A stretch of DNA of 40,226 bases from positions 1 through 40,226 of the forward strand of contig JAGYMU010000010.1 in NCBI GenBank assembly GCA_018399995.1, in the 5' to 3' direction. Below, in pieces: positions 26,034 to 34,246 of the stretch. The translations under genes and the position numbers were made by a program. The stretch is from Halanaerobiales bacterium. GTDB lineage: Bacteria > Bacillota > Halanaerobiia > Halanaerobiales > M55B127. How positions within the stretch are numbered: the stretch's first letter is position 1; each line of letters opens with the position of its first letter. The notes under the pieces were generated by a model. That model did not search any database. It was not told where the DNA came from and saw nothing but the letters and a program-made list of their open reading frames with translations.

Positions 26034-26687
26034 TTATTTTAACTCTAAATTTTGAAAACAGTAACCTTTATTTTCAACTTGATTTTTCTTTTTTACCTCA
26101 ATCTGATGATCAAATATTGGACCATCCAGGACTACTGTATGGTATTCTCCATTCTCACCACTGGGATCAATACCTATTTTCTTAAACTCGGCTATCAATT
26201 TTCTATCAATGATTTCACCTAGATATTTTTCCCCGAGATAATCCTGATTTACCACGATGATCATGGAAATAAAACCTAGATCAAAAAATTCAAAAAGAAG
26301 TTCTTCTCTTGATTGATTCCAAAGTGGCAAATGCGCCTTAAGTCCGGCTTTTTCAGACACCATTTCTTCCCACTTTCTGTGATCTTTAATATCAATATCA
26401 CCAAACACTCCCGAATCTATTCCCTGTTTTTTGAATTCTTTTAAGGCCTCAATAAAGATTTTTTCATAATCATCCCAGGTAGCATTTTTAGTAACAAGCG
26501 GTATGTTTAATGAGTCAGCCTGGGCTTTTAGTATAGAGAACGATAAGTTATGTGAGCGGGAGTTTTCTCCATCTTCATTTAAAATATTTAATAAGGCCTG
26601 AGGCTTCCAACCTAAATCGACTGCTTTATACAATGAAAGGGCAGAATCTTTTCCACCGCTCCATGAACAAAAAAAATTCTTTTCCAT
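26034..26687 (-). CDS. DUF71/Dph6-like PP-loop ATPase (adenine nucleotide alpha hydrolase)
   Basis: A 217-residue protein of the DUF71/COG2102 group. The PP-loop SGGKDS is at 10-15, with GVFGDIDIKDHRKWEE and the late GENGEYHTVVLDG segment characteristic of the family. The eukaryotic and archaeal members (Dph6) amidate diphthamide, a modification absent from bacteria, so another ATP-dependent amidation is expected. Comparative genomics has proposed a B12 salvage role for bacterial members, and cobO is the next gene here. The frame is open to 26726, but GGGGAAATAG is spaced to the ATG at 26687, which also matches family N-termini. Confidence 0.85.
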   Translation of the reverse strand: MEKNFFCSWSGGKDSALSLYKAVDLGWKPQALLNILNEDGENSRSHNLSFSILKAQADSLNIPLVTKNATWDDYEKIFIEALKEFKKQGIDSGVFGDIDIKDHRKWEEMVSEKAGLKAHLPLWNQSREELLFEFFDLGFISMIIVVNQDYLGEKYLGEIIDRKLIAEFKKIGIDPSGENGEYHTVVLDGPIFDHQIEVKKKNQVENKGYCFQNLELK

Positions 26688-26948
26688 TATTACTATTTCC
26701 CCTTTTTTTGTTAAATTTCGTAGCATGATGAAAAAATAAATTTCTTTAAAATTAAGTAGGCTTCTTTCAATAATATACTTACCTTAATAAAAGGATATCA
26801 TGTTTAGTTAAAATATAGAAAGTAAGGATTTTACAAATTTATAAAAAAATACATAACTTTTTTGATTGTTCATTACTCTTATTAACCGCGTTTTTTGTAT
26901 TTATAACCATATTAAATAATCACTAACTAATTTTTCTCTCGCTGGCTG

Positions 26949-27428
26949 TCAATATTTCTCAAGAAGTATAGTTGATAAACTATGAGATTTAAAAACCAGA
27001 TATAAACCCAGGAAAATCTCGAGGACTTTGGCAATAAAGCGAGGTAATTCTTTGAATAAAGATATATGATAAACAGTAAATATTTCCAGCATATATCTAA
27101 CCATCTCGGGTAAGGAAATAACTAAAATTATTACTCCAGTCAGTGATAATAATATTTGATAGAGCCTTCTATAATCAATTTCTAATCTGTCTTTATATTT
27201 TTCATCTAAACCTCTGTTAATCAGTTCACTCAGATAGCTTGTTTTAAATAACAAGAGATAAATTATCAGTAAAAATAAGAAGCCGGACAGAAGATAGCCT
27301 ATCTTACTCATCAGAGGCATCTGCCCGGAAAAGAGCAAATAAAGTCCTGAAAGTAAACCCCTTCTTATCATGTTTATCAAAAAGTATATGCCCATTATCT
27401 TAAGTAAAACATAAGTTAAATCTTTCAC
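26949..27428 (-). CDS. Four-helix membrane protein of unknown function
   Basis: A 159-residue membrane protein with hydrophobic segments at about 8-25, 40-62, 92-112 and 128-150 and short basic or acidic loops. I recognise no family. It starts with GTG at 27428 behind GAGGTG with a 5-nt spacer; no ATG fits better. The 261-nt gap downstream of it, before the DUF71 gene (26688-26948), shows nothing certain. It probably forms its own unit or follows the PPOX gene (72 nt gap). Confidence 0.75.
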   Translation of the reverse strand: MKDLTYVLLKIMGIYFLINMIRRGLLSGLYLLFSGQMPLMSKIGYLLSGFLFLLIIYLLLFKTSYLSELINRGLDEKYKDRLEIDYRRLYQILLSLTGVIILVISLPEMVRYMLEIFTVYHISLFKELPRFIAKVLEIFLGLYLVFKSHSLSTILLEKY

Positions 27429-27500
27429 TTTTTCACCTCTCTTAAAAATTTAATTTTAACTAATAAAATGTCATTTCCTTTGATTGAAAATATTTAAAGA

Positions 27501-27965
27501 TCAACCGTTCTGTTTTGCTTTAATATCTTCTATTGTGATCTCTATGATTTTAGTTTTATCTATATCACTGTCTATGTAGTGAAAACCCTTATTTTTAAAA
27601 TCAGGTGAAAACTTATAAATGAACTGCTGTAATACTTTTTTCTTTAGTTCTCCTTTTACAAACTCAGCACGGCCAAATACTATTACGCTTTTATAATCGG
27701 CTGTAAATTGTTCGGGTTTTGATTTATAACTGTCCACAACTGTAAATGATACCCTCTTATTATGCTTTATATTCTCTATTTTGTGTCCCTCTTGTGCACA
27801 GTGTAGATAGACTTTTTTATTCATCACTACATAATTTATCGGTACCCCATATGGATATCTATTGGGACCGACCGTTGTCAATATCGCGTATTCATTATCT
27901 TTAAGAATTTTAAAAGCCTTCTCATCAGCAAGCTGTTTTTCATCTCTTCTCATTTTTTTAAACAT
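27501..27965 (-). CDS. PPOX/NimA-like FMN-binding protein
   Basis: A 154-residue split-barrel flavoprotein of the pyridoxamine phosphate oxidase-like class (NimA branch). The signature order is ILKDNEYAILTTVGPNRYPYG, VPINYVVMNKKVYLH, AQEGHKIENIKHNKRVSFTVVD and SVIVFGRAEFV. Such proteins bind FMN or a related flavin as dimers; some reduce nitroimidazoles, but most are uncharacterised. The frame begins at 27977, but the first codons contain GGAGG, which serves the ATG at 27965. Confidence 0.9.
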   Translation of the reverse strand: MFKKMRRDEKQLADEKAFKILKDNEYAILTTVGPNRYPYGVPINYVVMNKKVYLHCAQEGHKIENIKHNKRVSFTVVDSYKSKPEQFTADYKSVIVFGRAEFVKGELKKKVLQQFIYKFSPDFKNKGFHYIDSDIDKTKIIEITIEDIKAKQNG

Positions 27966-28003
27966 ATTAACCTCCATAATCTTCTGGTAATATAATTTGT
28001 ATA

Positions 28004-28288
28004 CTATTGAATATTATTTTTATAATGTTCTAACTCCTGATCATAGTATTCTTCAGAAGCAAAATCCCATATCCTGATGTTGCCGGAATCTAAAATAGCA
28101 ATACGTAATTCTAGATCGTCAGCAAAGTACCGGGTAAGATAAATTTTTTCTTCCTGACCGATGAATTTATAACCGGCTAACTTCAGCTTTCTTTCGATCT
28201 CTTCCTCTGATGAATATTCTCCCTCATATATTTCATAGACTGAGCTTTCTTCAATTTTTTCTAAGTTGAATTCATCAACTATGGACAT
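28004..28288 (-). CDS. Small acidic protein of unknown function
   Basis: A 94-residue acidic protein (many Glu/Asp, Tyr-rich: YEIYEGEYSSEEE, YFADDLELRIAIL, RIWDFASEEYYDQELEHY). No recognised domain and no membrane segment. The upstream part of the open frame (to 28348) is rejected because AGGAGGGAG lies 4 nt before the ATG at 28288. The 275-nt gap between it and the FMN-binding gene (28289-28563) holds only a 5-bp GGGTG/CACCC hairpin. Confidence 0.75.
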   Translation of the reverse strand: MSIVDEFNLEKIEESSVYEIYEGEYSSEEEIERKLKLAGYKFIGQEEKIYLTRYFADDLELRIAILDSGNIRIWDFASEEYYDQELEHYKNNIQ

Positions 28289-28563
28289 TTTTCTCCCTCC
28301 TAAACTTTTATTTAACAGTAAATATGGACTTTGATTACATTTTTTCATTGACTGCCTGGTCTATATAACAAAAATTACCATGCTCAAGGGTGAGTCCACC
28401 CGGCATTTACCACAAATAATTGGTCTCTATCTATACAGCCTCCCATTTTTAAAAATTTAATTTCCCTGCTATATTTGAAATGTTGGTATTTTTAGATAAA
28501 TTCTTTTAACTTAAATTTTCCCTCTCTATATTTGACTGCTTTTTAAACATTAAAATATATCAG

Positions 28564-29019
28564 TTAGAAAAACCATACATTTTCTAATGTCTCATTAACT
28601 CCATCGACCACAGCTCTACTACTAATAGTAGCCCCAGTAACGGCTACTACCTCTTCAGGCTCTTTAACCGACATTTTTACCAATTTTAATTTAAGATTAA
28701 TGTCTTTGCTTAAAAACCACTCTTCACTAATATAACCACCATAATCTAAAGTCTTATTTTCTTGAATAATATCCAGGACATCTATCTTCTCTTTAGTCAT
28801 ATCTTGCACCATAAACATTATTATTTGGTCATGATATCCCTTTACTGAAATTACTTGAAGTAGCTTATACGGTTGATTATTATCTTCTATTAAATATACA
28901 TTTTTTATATTACCATCTTCATAATCATTCAGTTTCGTAATTTCCTGTTGGCTAACTGGGGGCGAGAAAAGTAAAATAGCTAATAAAACAAATATTAATA
29001 TTTTTAAATATTTATTGAT
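28564..29019 (-). CDS. FMN-binding domain protein with signal segment and probable ATC start
   Basis: A continuous 151-codon frame. It opens with a basic-hydrophobic signal or anchor (INKYLKILIFVLLAILLFS) and ends in an FMN-binding domain with VTGATISS, where the Thr of GAT is the residue covalently flavinylated in RnfG/NqrC-type domains, followed by AVVDGVNETLE. The first ATG is internal (28818) and would cut off the signal. Upstream in frame come two stops with no ATG, GTG or TTG, but ATC at 29017-29019 lies 7 nt after AAAGGTG exactly where ATG is expected. So it either uses ATC or is an ATG-to-ATC mutant. Confidence 0.7.
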   Translation of the reverse strand: MNKYLKILIFVLLAILLFSPPVSQQEITKLNDYEDGNIKNVYLIEDNNQPYKLLQVISVKGYHDQIIMFMVQDMTKEKIDVLDIIQENKTLDYGGYISEEWFLSKDINLKLKLVKMSVKEPEEVVAVTGATISSRAVVDGVNETLENVWFF

Positions 29020-29111
29020 TTTATAACACCTTTCTTATTATTTTTATGATTTACATTTAAGGCAATCGAGTATATGAATAATTAAAAGCTATTTTCTCAT
29101 TAAGCAACTCT

Positions 29112-29471
29112 TTAAATCCAGTCCAGTTTTTTTCTAGTATGCTTATTTTCTTGATCTCCCGTATTTAATGTTTCTTTGGATTCAAACATCATTATGTGAG
29201 CCTCTTTTTTGGCAGTAGGTCTGTGTTCTACTCCATGTGGTACAATCACCATCTCACCCTCTTTAAGTTTACTCTGTCTTTCGGGATAATGCATTGTTAT
29301 CTCTCCCTTAACAACATAAAATAACTCATCATACTTAGGGTGAGTATGAAACTCAAATTCCCCTTTTATTTTTGCAATCTTGACATACATATCATTTACC
29401 TCACCGACGATTTTGGGATCCCAGTAATCATCAATTTTCTTAAATTTCTCTTTTAATATTATTTCATTCAA
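29112..29471 (-). CDS. Cupin domain protein
   Basis: A 119-residue single cupin. Motif 1 is HTHPKYDELFYVVKGEITM and motif 2 is GEMVIVPHGVEHRP, giving the usual His/Glu metal ligands. It is likely a small dioxygenase, isomerase or binding protein; the substrate is unknown. It starts with TTG at 29471 (frame TTG-AAT-GAA) behind AGGGGTGA; the next in-frame ATG would remove the beginning of the barrel. It follows the 52-residue winged-helix-like gene by 26 nt. Confidence 0.88.
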   Translation of the reverse strand: MNEIILKEKFKKIDDYWDPKIVGEVNDMYVKIAKIKGEFEFHTHPKYDELFYVVKGEITMHYPERQSKLKEGEMVIVPHGVEHRPTAKKEAHIMMFESKETLNTGDQENKHTRKKLDWI

Positions 29472-29497
29472 CTTCTATCACCCCTATTTGATCCTTC

Positions 29498-29656
29498 TTA
29501 TATCTTAATGTTAAATTTTTTAAGCTTCTCTTCACCTTCTTCAGTTATATACCACGCTTTGTTTTTACCACTGCCTTTTTCAATTATCCAACCCTCTTTT
29601 TTACAGTAATCAATAAACTGAGCTCCGATGGAAAACACATCTGCCACTTTTTTCAT
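29498..29656 (-). CDS. 52-residue winged-helix-like small protein
   Basis: A short complete frame of 52 codons: ATG at 29656, stop TAA at 29498-29500, AGAGG upstream. It has a helix KKVADVFSIGAQFIDYCKK, a turn GWIIEKGSG, and a wing-like KNKAWYITEEGEEKLKKF, as in the C-terminal half of small winged-helix (MarR/PadR-like) proteins. It may be a minimal DNA-binding protein or the remnant of a larger regulator. It is directly upstream of the cupin gene on the same strand. Confidence 0.65.
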   Translation of the reverse strand: MKKVADVFSIGAQFIDYCKKEGWIIEKGSGKNKAWYITEEGEEKLKKFNIKI

Positions 29657-29728
29657 ATTAATATTCCTCTTTTCTTTAAAGTATAATTTTTAAGCAGAAA
29701 AATATAAATGTTTACTCAGCTTTTTAAA

Positions 29729-30394
29729 TTACTTTAATATACTCACTTCACCCTGATTGTTTCCCACGATCACCATGTCTGTCATTTCGACAAATAGCCC
29801 GGATTCTACTACCCCCGGCATATTATTTATTATAGTGTTCAACTGTTCAGGAGCTTCGATTTGACCAAATTGGCAGTCAACTATGTAATTATCATTATCT
29901 GAATTAAATATCTCTTCATCCTCTCTCCTTAACTTGGCCTGACATTTCAGCTTTTCTAAGTTAAAGAGAGTTTGATTAGCTCCGAAATGAACGATCTCGA
30001 CCGGTAAAGGAAAAGTGCCGAGGGCATCAACCATCTTAGATTGATCTACAACGATAATTAATTTTTTGCTGGCGAAGGCAACTATCTTTTCTCTAACAAG
30101 GGCACCCCCGCCTCCTTTAATCAAATTAAGGTCTCTATTAACTTCATCTGCTCCATCAATGGTCAGATCTATATGCTTAACCTCGGCAAGGCTTACGAGA
30201 GGAATATCTAACTCTTCTGCTAATTTTTTTGTCTCCCGGGAAGTAGGAATCGCCCTAATATCTAGACCCTCTTTAACCTTTTGTGCGATTTTTTGAATAG
30301 TCCAATAGGCCGTAGAACCAGTTCCGAGACCAACAATCATACCGTCTTTAACATATTCAACAGCTCTTTCTCCAGCCATCTGTTTTGCCTTCAT
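29729..30394 (-). CDS. rpiA: Ribose-5-phosphate isomerase A
   Basis: A 221-residue enzyme interconverting ribose-5-phosphate and ribulose-5-phosphate. It shows all RpiA motifs: GLGTGSTAYW (22-31), TIDGADEVN (78-86) and KGGGGALVREKIVA (93-106) with catalytic Glu102, then VVDQSKMV. The length is normal. It starts 90 nt after the stop of the sigma-54 activator gene on the same strand and could be cotranscribed with it. Together with rbsK in this window it links ribose use to the pentose phosphate pathway. Confidence 0.96.
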   Translation of the reverse strand: MKAKQMAGERAVEYVKDGMIVGLGTGSTAYWTIQKIAQKVKEGLDIRAIPTSRETKKLAEELDIPLVSLAEVKHIDLTIDGADEVNRDLNLIKGGGGALVREKIVAFASKKLIIVVDQSKMVDALGTFPLPVEIVHFGANQTLFNLEKLKCQAKLRREDEEIFNSDNDNYIVDCQFGQIEAPEQLNTIINNMPGVVESGLFVEMTDMVIVGNNQGEVSILK

Positions 30395-30484
30395 ATTATG
30401 CCTCCCTTATTGTATTTATCATAACACTTAACTATCTTGCTGCAACAATATTATATAACTTTTTTGAAAAAATATCTTTAAATT

Positions 30485-32494
30485 TTAAAAAATATATTTA
30501 TTTTTCTTCAAATAATTTATTCCCTTTTCGCTGATTGAACTACCGGCTCTGCCCCGGGCAATATTAACCATATCCTTTTCATTTAGGTTATGCAGCAATT
30601 TCCTGATCTCCATTTCCGAAATGTTATAATAATTTTGTTTAAAATCTTTTCGTAAGCTCCTCCTACCCGTACTTGCTTTTGTCTCATTTAAATAAAATAA
30701 TCTCTTTAATAATAAGACCTCTTTATCGGGAGAATTTTGCTTTGTTTTTAAATAGGCGGGCAGGTTTTTAAAAGATAACTTTTCATGACTGACAGTTGTG
30801 ATAAATTTAAGGGTATTTTTTAACTCCCTCACATTGCCCGGCCATTCATATTTTAATAAAAATTCTTTTAAATCACAGGTAATCTGTCTGGCTTCACCCC
30901 AGCTATTTAAATAGTGTTCTGTTAATAATAATATGTCATTTTCTCTCTCTTTTAAAGCAGGAATCTTTATTTGAAACACGTTTAATCTATAAAAAAGGTC
31001 TTTTCTAAACTTACCTTTTTTCATCAACTGCATGAGGTTTTGATTTGTCGCAGCTATTATTCTCGCATCTATGGTGATTATTGAATCACCACCCAGCCTC
31101 ATTATCTCTTTTTCTTCTATTGCTCTAAGTAATCTGGCCTGTAAATTAAGGGGTAGATCACCTATCTCGTCAAGTAATATTGTACCGGTATTAGCCTGTT
31201 CAAAAAGACCTATTTTCCCACCCTTTCTTGCCCCGGTAAAGGCCCCCTCTTCATATCCAAATAATTCTGATTCCAGCAAATTTTCCGGCAGGGTGGCACA
31301 GTTTACAGCAACAAAAGGCTCCCTACTCCGCTGAGAACAATTATGAATAGCCCCTGCAAACAGTTCTTTGCCGGTTCCGCTATCTCCCAGCAAAAGAACG
31401 GTTGAATCACTCTGAGCAACAAGTCTGCTGATCTCTTTTGCCTTTTTTATCAAAATATTATCCCCTATTATATCTGAAAATTGATAATCTGTGAAATGAC
31501 CCTTACCAATTAATTGCTTATGAACTTTTTGCTGGGTTTCGATCATATCTCGATACGGTGATATTATAATAATTTTACCATAGAATTGTCCATCAAATTC
31601 AACCATCTTGACTGTAAAAACCAATTCTTTACCTTCGAAGTTAACCAGTTTATCTTTAATTTCTTTTTGGTCTAAAATAAAGTTTAAATTTTTAAATCTG
31701 TTAATCAATATATCGATTCCTCGACCAACTATTTCCTGTTTTTTTATATTCAATATGTTCTTGGCCTTATTATTAATCAGCTCAATCTGGTTTTCCTGAT
31801 CTGTTACTATAACCCCGCTCATTAACTCATCTAATAGAAGTTCCCACTGGTTTAATAATATCCTCCTATTTTCCCAGCCATAGTCAAAGGCATACCAGAT
31901 TGTGGGCACCTTAATCAGGTATTTTTTTATAATCCTCTCAGAATTAACACTGTCTATCCTTAATATTGAAAGAATGTCTAAAATATTTGAAATATCAAAT
32001 ACCCGATTACCAATCAAAATAATCTCTGCCTCGATATCCGGTAAAAAATCATAGGCTTCATCTTCCGGTACTATAATATATTCTATTTCCTCGGGGTAGC
32101 TGCTTTTCCCCTCATAATAAGGGTAAAACTGGACATCTGTTATACCCAGTTGGTAAAATAAGGCCATCGTTTCATTGGCCATGTATTGATTTATATTGCT
32201 GACTAACACCTTTTTTCCAGGAGGTATTTCTCTGATCCTGTTTAAGGCCTCCTTTGTAATAGTCCTCTTCATCATCAAAGTGGGAGCATCACATTTGATC
32301 TTATCAACCATTATATTTAAGATCTCTGGGTCGGTATACAATATTAAATCAGTATCATATACTTGAAAAACTACTTCCATGTCTGGGTATCTGTAGTCTA
32401 TTCTCAGCAGATCAGAAAAGATTTTTTTAAGTTCACTTTTAAAAAACTTAGAAACCTGTTCATCTATGGCCAGTATTGTGACCTTCTTGTTCAT
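30485..32494 (-). CDS. Sigma-54-dependent transcriptional activator with winged-helix C-terminus
   Basis: A 669-residue enhancer-binding protein. Residues 1-210 are an uncharacterised sensor region, ~220-315 a PAS-like domain ([19 protein letters not shown]), and ~335-575 the AAA+ domain with Walker A GDSGTGKE (370-377), GAFTGA (417-422), Walker B LLDEIG (440-445) and WPGNVREL (551-558). After a linker, residues ~590-669 look like a winged helix ([23 protein letters not shown], then a wing and [10 protein letters not shown]) and not the usual Fis-type helix-turn-helix. Transcribed divergently from glnA, whose promoter has -24/-12 elements, so it probably activates glnA. Confidence 0.93.
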   Translation of the reverse strand: MNKKVTILAIDEQVSKFFKSELKKIFSDLLRIDYRYPDMEVVFQVYDTDLILYTDPEILNIMVDKIKCDAPTLMMKRTITKEALNRIREIPPGKKVLVSNINQYMANETMALFYQLGITDVQFYPYYEGKSSYPEEIEYIIVPEDEAYDFLPDIEAEIILIGNRVFDISNILDILSILRIDSVNSERIIKKYLIKVPTIWYAFDYGWENRRILLNQWELLLDELMSGVIVTDQENQIELINNKAKNILNIKKQEIVGRGIDILINRFKNLNFILDQKEIKDKLVNFEGKELVFTVKMVEFDGQFYGKIIIISPYRDMIETQQKVHKQLIGKGHFTDYQFSDIIGDNILIKKAKEISRLVAQSDSTVLLLGDSGTGKELFAGAIHNCSQRSREPFVAVNCATLPENLLESELFGYEEGAFTGARKGGKIGLFEQANTGTILLDEIGDLPLNLQARLLRAIEEKEIMRLGGDSIITIDARIIAATNQNLMQLMKKGKFRKDLFYRLNVFQIKIPALKERENDILLLTEHYLNSWGEARQITCDLKEFLLKYEWPGNVRELKNTLKFITTVSHEKLSFKNLPAYLKTKQNSPDKEVLLLKRLFYLNETKASTGRRSLRKDFKQNYYNISEMEIRKLLHNLNEKDMVNIARGRAGSSISEKGINYLKKNKYIF

Positions 32495-32609
32495 TTTCTA
32501 CCACCTTTTTCCTTTACTAATTGGGATTTGGCTTATAGTAATTATTTATTAATCCCATTGATTATATTATATATTAGACATAACGGCTTGATTCTCCTTT
32601 AATTAACCC

Positions 32610-32628
32610 TTTGATTATCAATATCAAA
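32610..32628. promoter_or_regulatory. Inverted repeat next to the sigma-54 promoter
   Basis: TTTGAT (32610-32615) and ATCAAA (32623-32628) form a perfect 6-bp inverted repeat with a 7-bp spacer, directly abutting the -24 element. It could bind the divergent activator or a repressor; enhancer sites for sigma-54 usually lie further upstream, so the position favours repression or regulation of the divergent gene. Low certainty because the sequence is AT-rich. Confidence 0.35.
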
Positions 32629-32645
32629 CGGCACATTTTATGCAT
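32629..32645 (+). promoter_or_regulatory. Sigma-54 (-24/-12) promoter of glnA
   Basis: CGGCACATTTTATGCAT matches the sigma-54 pattern: GGCAC at -24 and TGCA at -12, with exactly 10 bp between the invariant GG (32630-32631) and GC (32642-32643). Transcription would start near 32655, giving a leader of about 50 nt ending in the AAAGGAGGT ribosome site of glnA. A sigma-54 activator gene is divergent from it. Confidence 0.82.
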
Positions 32646-32705
32646 GATAGTATAATGATACGATAATGGTTTTTAAACAGTTTGAAAATTAAAGGAGGTA
32701 ATTGA

Positions 32706-34130
32706 ATGTTTGACAGTTATAATCAATTAAAAAAATACGTTGAAAAAAACGATGTAAAAACTCTGGATTTTAAAATTCCACAGCTCAATGGTAACTGGAA
32801 GCATCTCTCCATTACGGCTAACAACTTAAGGCCGGAAATTTTTACAGAGGGTTTCGGCTTTGATGGTTCTAATTATGGCTATGCCAATGTTGAAGCAAGT
32901 GATATGGTTTTTAAACCTGATTTTCAGACGGCCTTCCCCGATCCATTTTGGGAAGAAAAAACATTGGCTTTTCTGGGTAAAATTTATGAAGTAAATGATA
33001 GTGGGGATATTCCCTTTAAGGGTGAATCACGTAACATACTACTCAACTCCTTAGAATATATGCGGTATAATGACCATGCCGATCAATTTGTTTTAGGACC
33101 TGAATTTGAATATTATATCTTCGATGAAATTTATTTCTGGAATCAAAACCATAATAGTGGCTTTAATGTATATTCCCGGCAGGCAGAATGGGACCGTGAT
33201 AACTATGATGGCTTTAAAATTAATCCTAAAGAAGGCTACCATGCAGATGCTCCCCATGATAGGTTCAGGAATCTACGCTCAGCCATTACTCTAGCCCTGG
33301 AAGATATAGATATTAAAGTAAAATATCATCACCATGAAGTAGGTGGGCCCGGTCAGCATGAAATTGAAACAGAAAGGGTTGAAGCAGCCAAGATGGCTGA
33401 TGATACAATGAAGATCAAGTACTTTATAAAAAACATGGCTGTAAAGCGCGGCAAAACTGCTACCTTTATGCCCAAGCCACTTTATGGAGAAGCCGGTAAC
33501 GGCTTCCACGTTCACATGCAGCTCTTTAAAGATGGTAATTCGATATTCAGCAGTCAAAATGATAATTATGCCAACCTTTCCCAAAAAGCCTTCTATTTTA
33601 TGGGTGGTATATTAAAACACACCCCTGCCCTGATGGGATTAGCAGCGCCTTCAACAAATTCTTATAGAAGGCTGGTTAACGGATATGAGGCCCCGGTTGC
33701 TATTTGTTTCTCAAAAGCAAATCGTTCTGCAGTAATCAGAATACCCGGTTATGCAACAAAACCTGAAGACAGGCGATTTGAATTTAGGCCGGGCGATGCT
33801 TCCGGTAATTCGTATCTTACCTATGCCTCACTCTTGATGGCAGGTCTGGATGGAATTGAACAAAAAATAGATCCAATTGAACTTGGTTATGGACCTATCG
33901 ATGAAAATATATACGATCTTAGCCCTCAAAAAAAGGCAGAGCTCGAATTTTTACCTAAGGACTTAGAGGAAGCTATAGAGGCTTTAGAAAATGACCATGA
34001 ATTTTTATTAAAAGGCGATGTCTTTTCGAAAAACGTAATTGAAGCCTGGCTAAAAAGCAAAAAGGGGGAGTGCCAATATATCTATAATAGGCCGACCCCA
34101 GATGAATATAAATTGTACTTTGACGTCTAA
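32706..34130 (+). CDS. glnA: Glutamine synthetase type I
   Basis: A 474-residue ammonia-assimilating enzyme making glutamine from glutamate, ammonia and ATP. Core motifs are FDGSNYGYANVEASDM (52-67), GPEFEYYIFD with metal ligands Glu133 and Glu135, HHEVGGPGQHEIE (209-221), NGFHVHM (265-271), NSYRRLVNGYEAP (318-330), NRSAVIRIP and RRFEFRPGDASGNSYL. The last motif differs from the common R(I/F)E(F/V)RSPDPSxNPYL form. NIYDLS (401-406) carries a Tyr at the position adenylylated in other GSI enzymes, but no adenylyltransferase is nearby. Strong AAGGAGGT ribosome site. It is one of the few plus-strand genes here. Confidence 0.93.
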   Translation: MFDSYNQLKKYVEKNDVKTLDFKIPQLNGNWKHLSITANNLRPEIFTEGFGFDGSNYGYANVEASDMVFKPDFQTAFPDPFWEEKTLAFLGKIYEVNDSGDIPFKGESRNILLNSLEYMRYNDHADQFVLGPEFEYYIFDEIYFWNQNHNSGFNVYSRQAEWDRDNYDGFKINPKEGYHADAPHDRFRNLRSAITLALEDIDIKVKYHHHEVGGPGQHEIETERVEAAKMADDTMKIKYFIKNMAVKRGKTATFMPKPLYGEAGNGFHVHMQLFKDGNSIFSSQNDNYANLSQKAFYFMGGILKHTPALMGLAAPSTNSYRRLVNGYEAPVAICFSKANRSAVIRIPGYATKPEDRRFEFRPGDASGNSYLTYASLLMAGLDGIEQKIDPIELGYGPIDENIYDLSPQKKAELEFLPKDLEEAIEALENDHEFLLKGDVFSKNVIEAWLKSKKGECQYIYNRPTPDEYKLYFDV

Positions 34131-34139
34131 TAGAAATAA

Positions 34140-34180
34140 AAAAGGGGGTTACTGATTAGTTAAAATACCGCCCTTTTACA
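34140..34180 (+). terminator. Weak terminator-like hairpin after glnA
   Basis: AAAAGGG (34140-34146) pairs with CCCTTTT (34171-34177), with partial extra GG/CC pairing after a bulged G, shortly after the glnA stop. The 3' U-run is only four residues and is part of the stem, so efficiency is doubtful. Confidence 0.5.
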
Positions 34181-34210
34181 AGAAAACTTAAGAATTTAAT
34201 ACTTAACACT

Positions 34211-34239
34211 TTTTCAAAAGAGCCTTACTTTTATATACT
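34211..34239 (+). promoter_or_regulatory. Candidate promoter of the orphan small RNA
   Basis: TTTTCA (34211-34216), a 17-bp spacer and TATACT (34234-34239) give a plausible sigma-A promoter with a start near 34247. It is separate from glnA, which already ends in a hairpin at 34140-34180. Confidence 0.45.
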
Positions 34240-34246
34240 ATAAAAT

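Noticed and set aside
26034-26687. Calling the DUF71 protein diphthine-ammonia ligase
   Set aside because: Diphthamide is an archaeal and eukaryotic EF2 modification; the cobO neighbour supports a different role.
31071-31334. Plus-strand open frame within the sigma-54 activator gene
   Set aside because: It mirrors the conserved AAA+ coding region in another frame and has no independent start signal.
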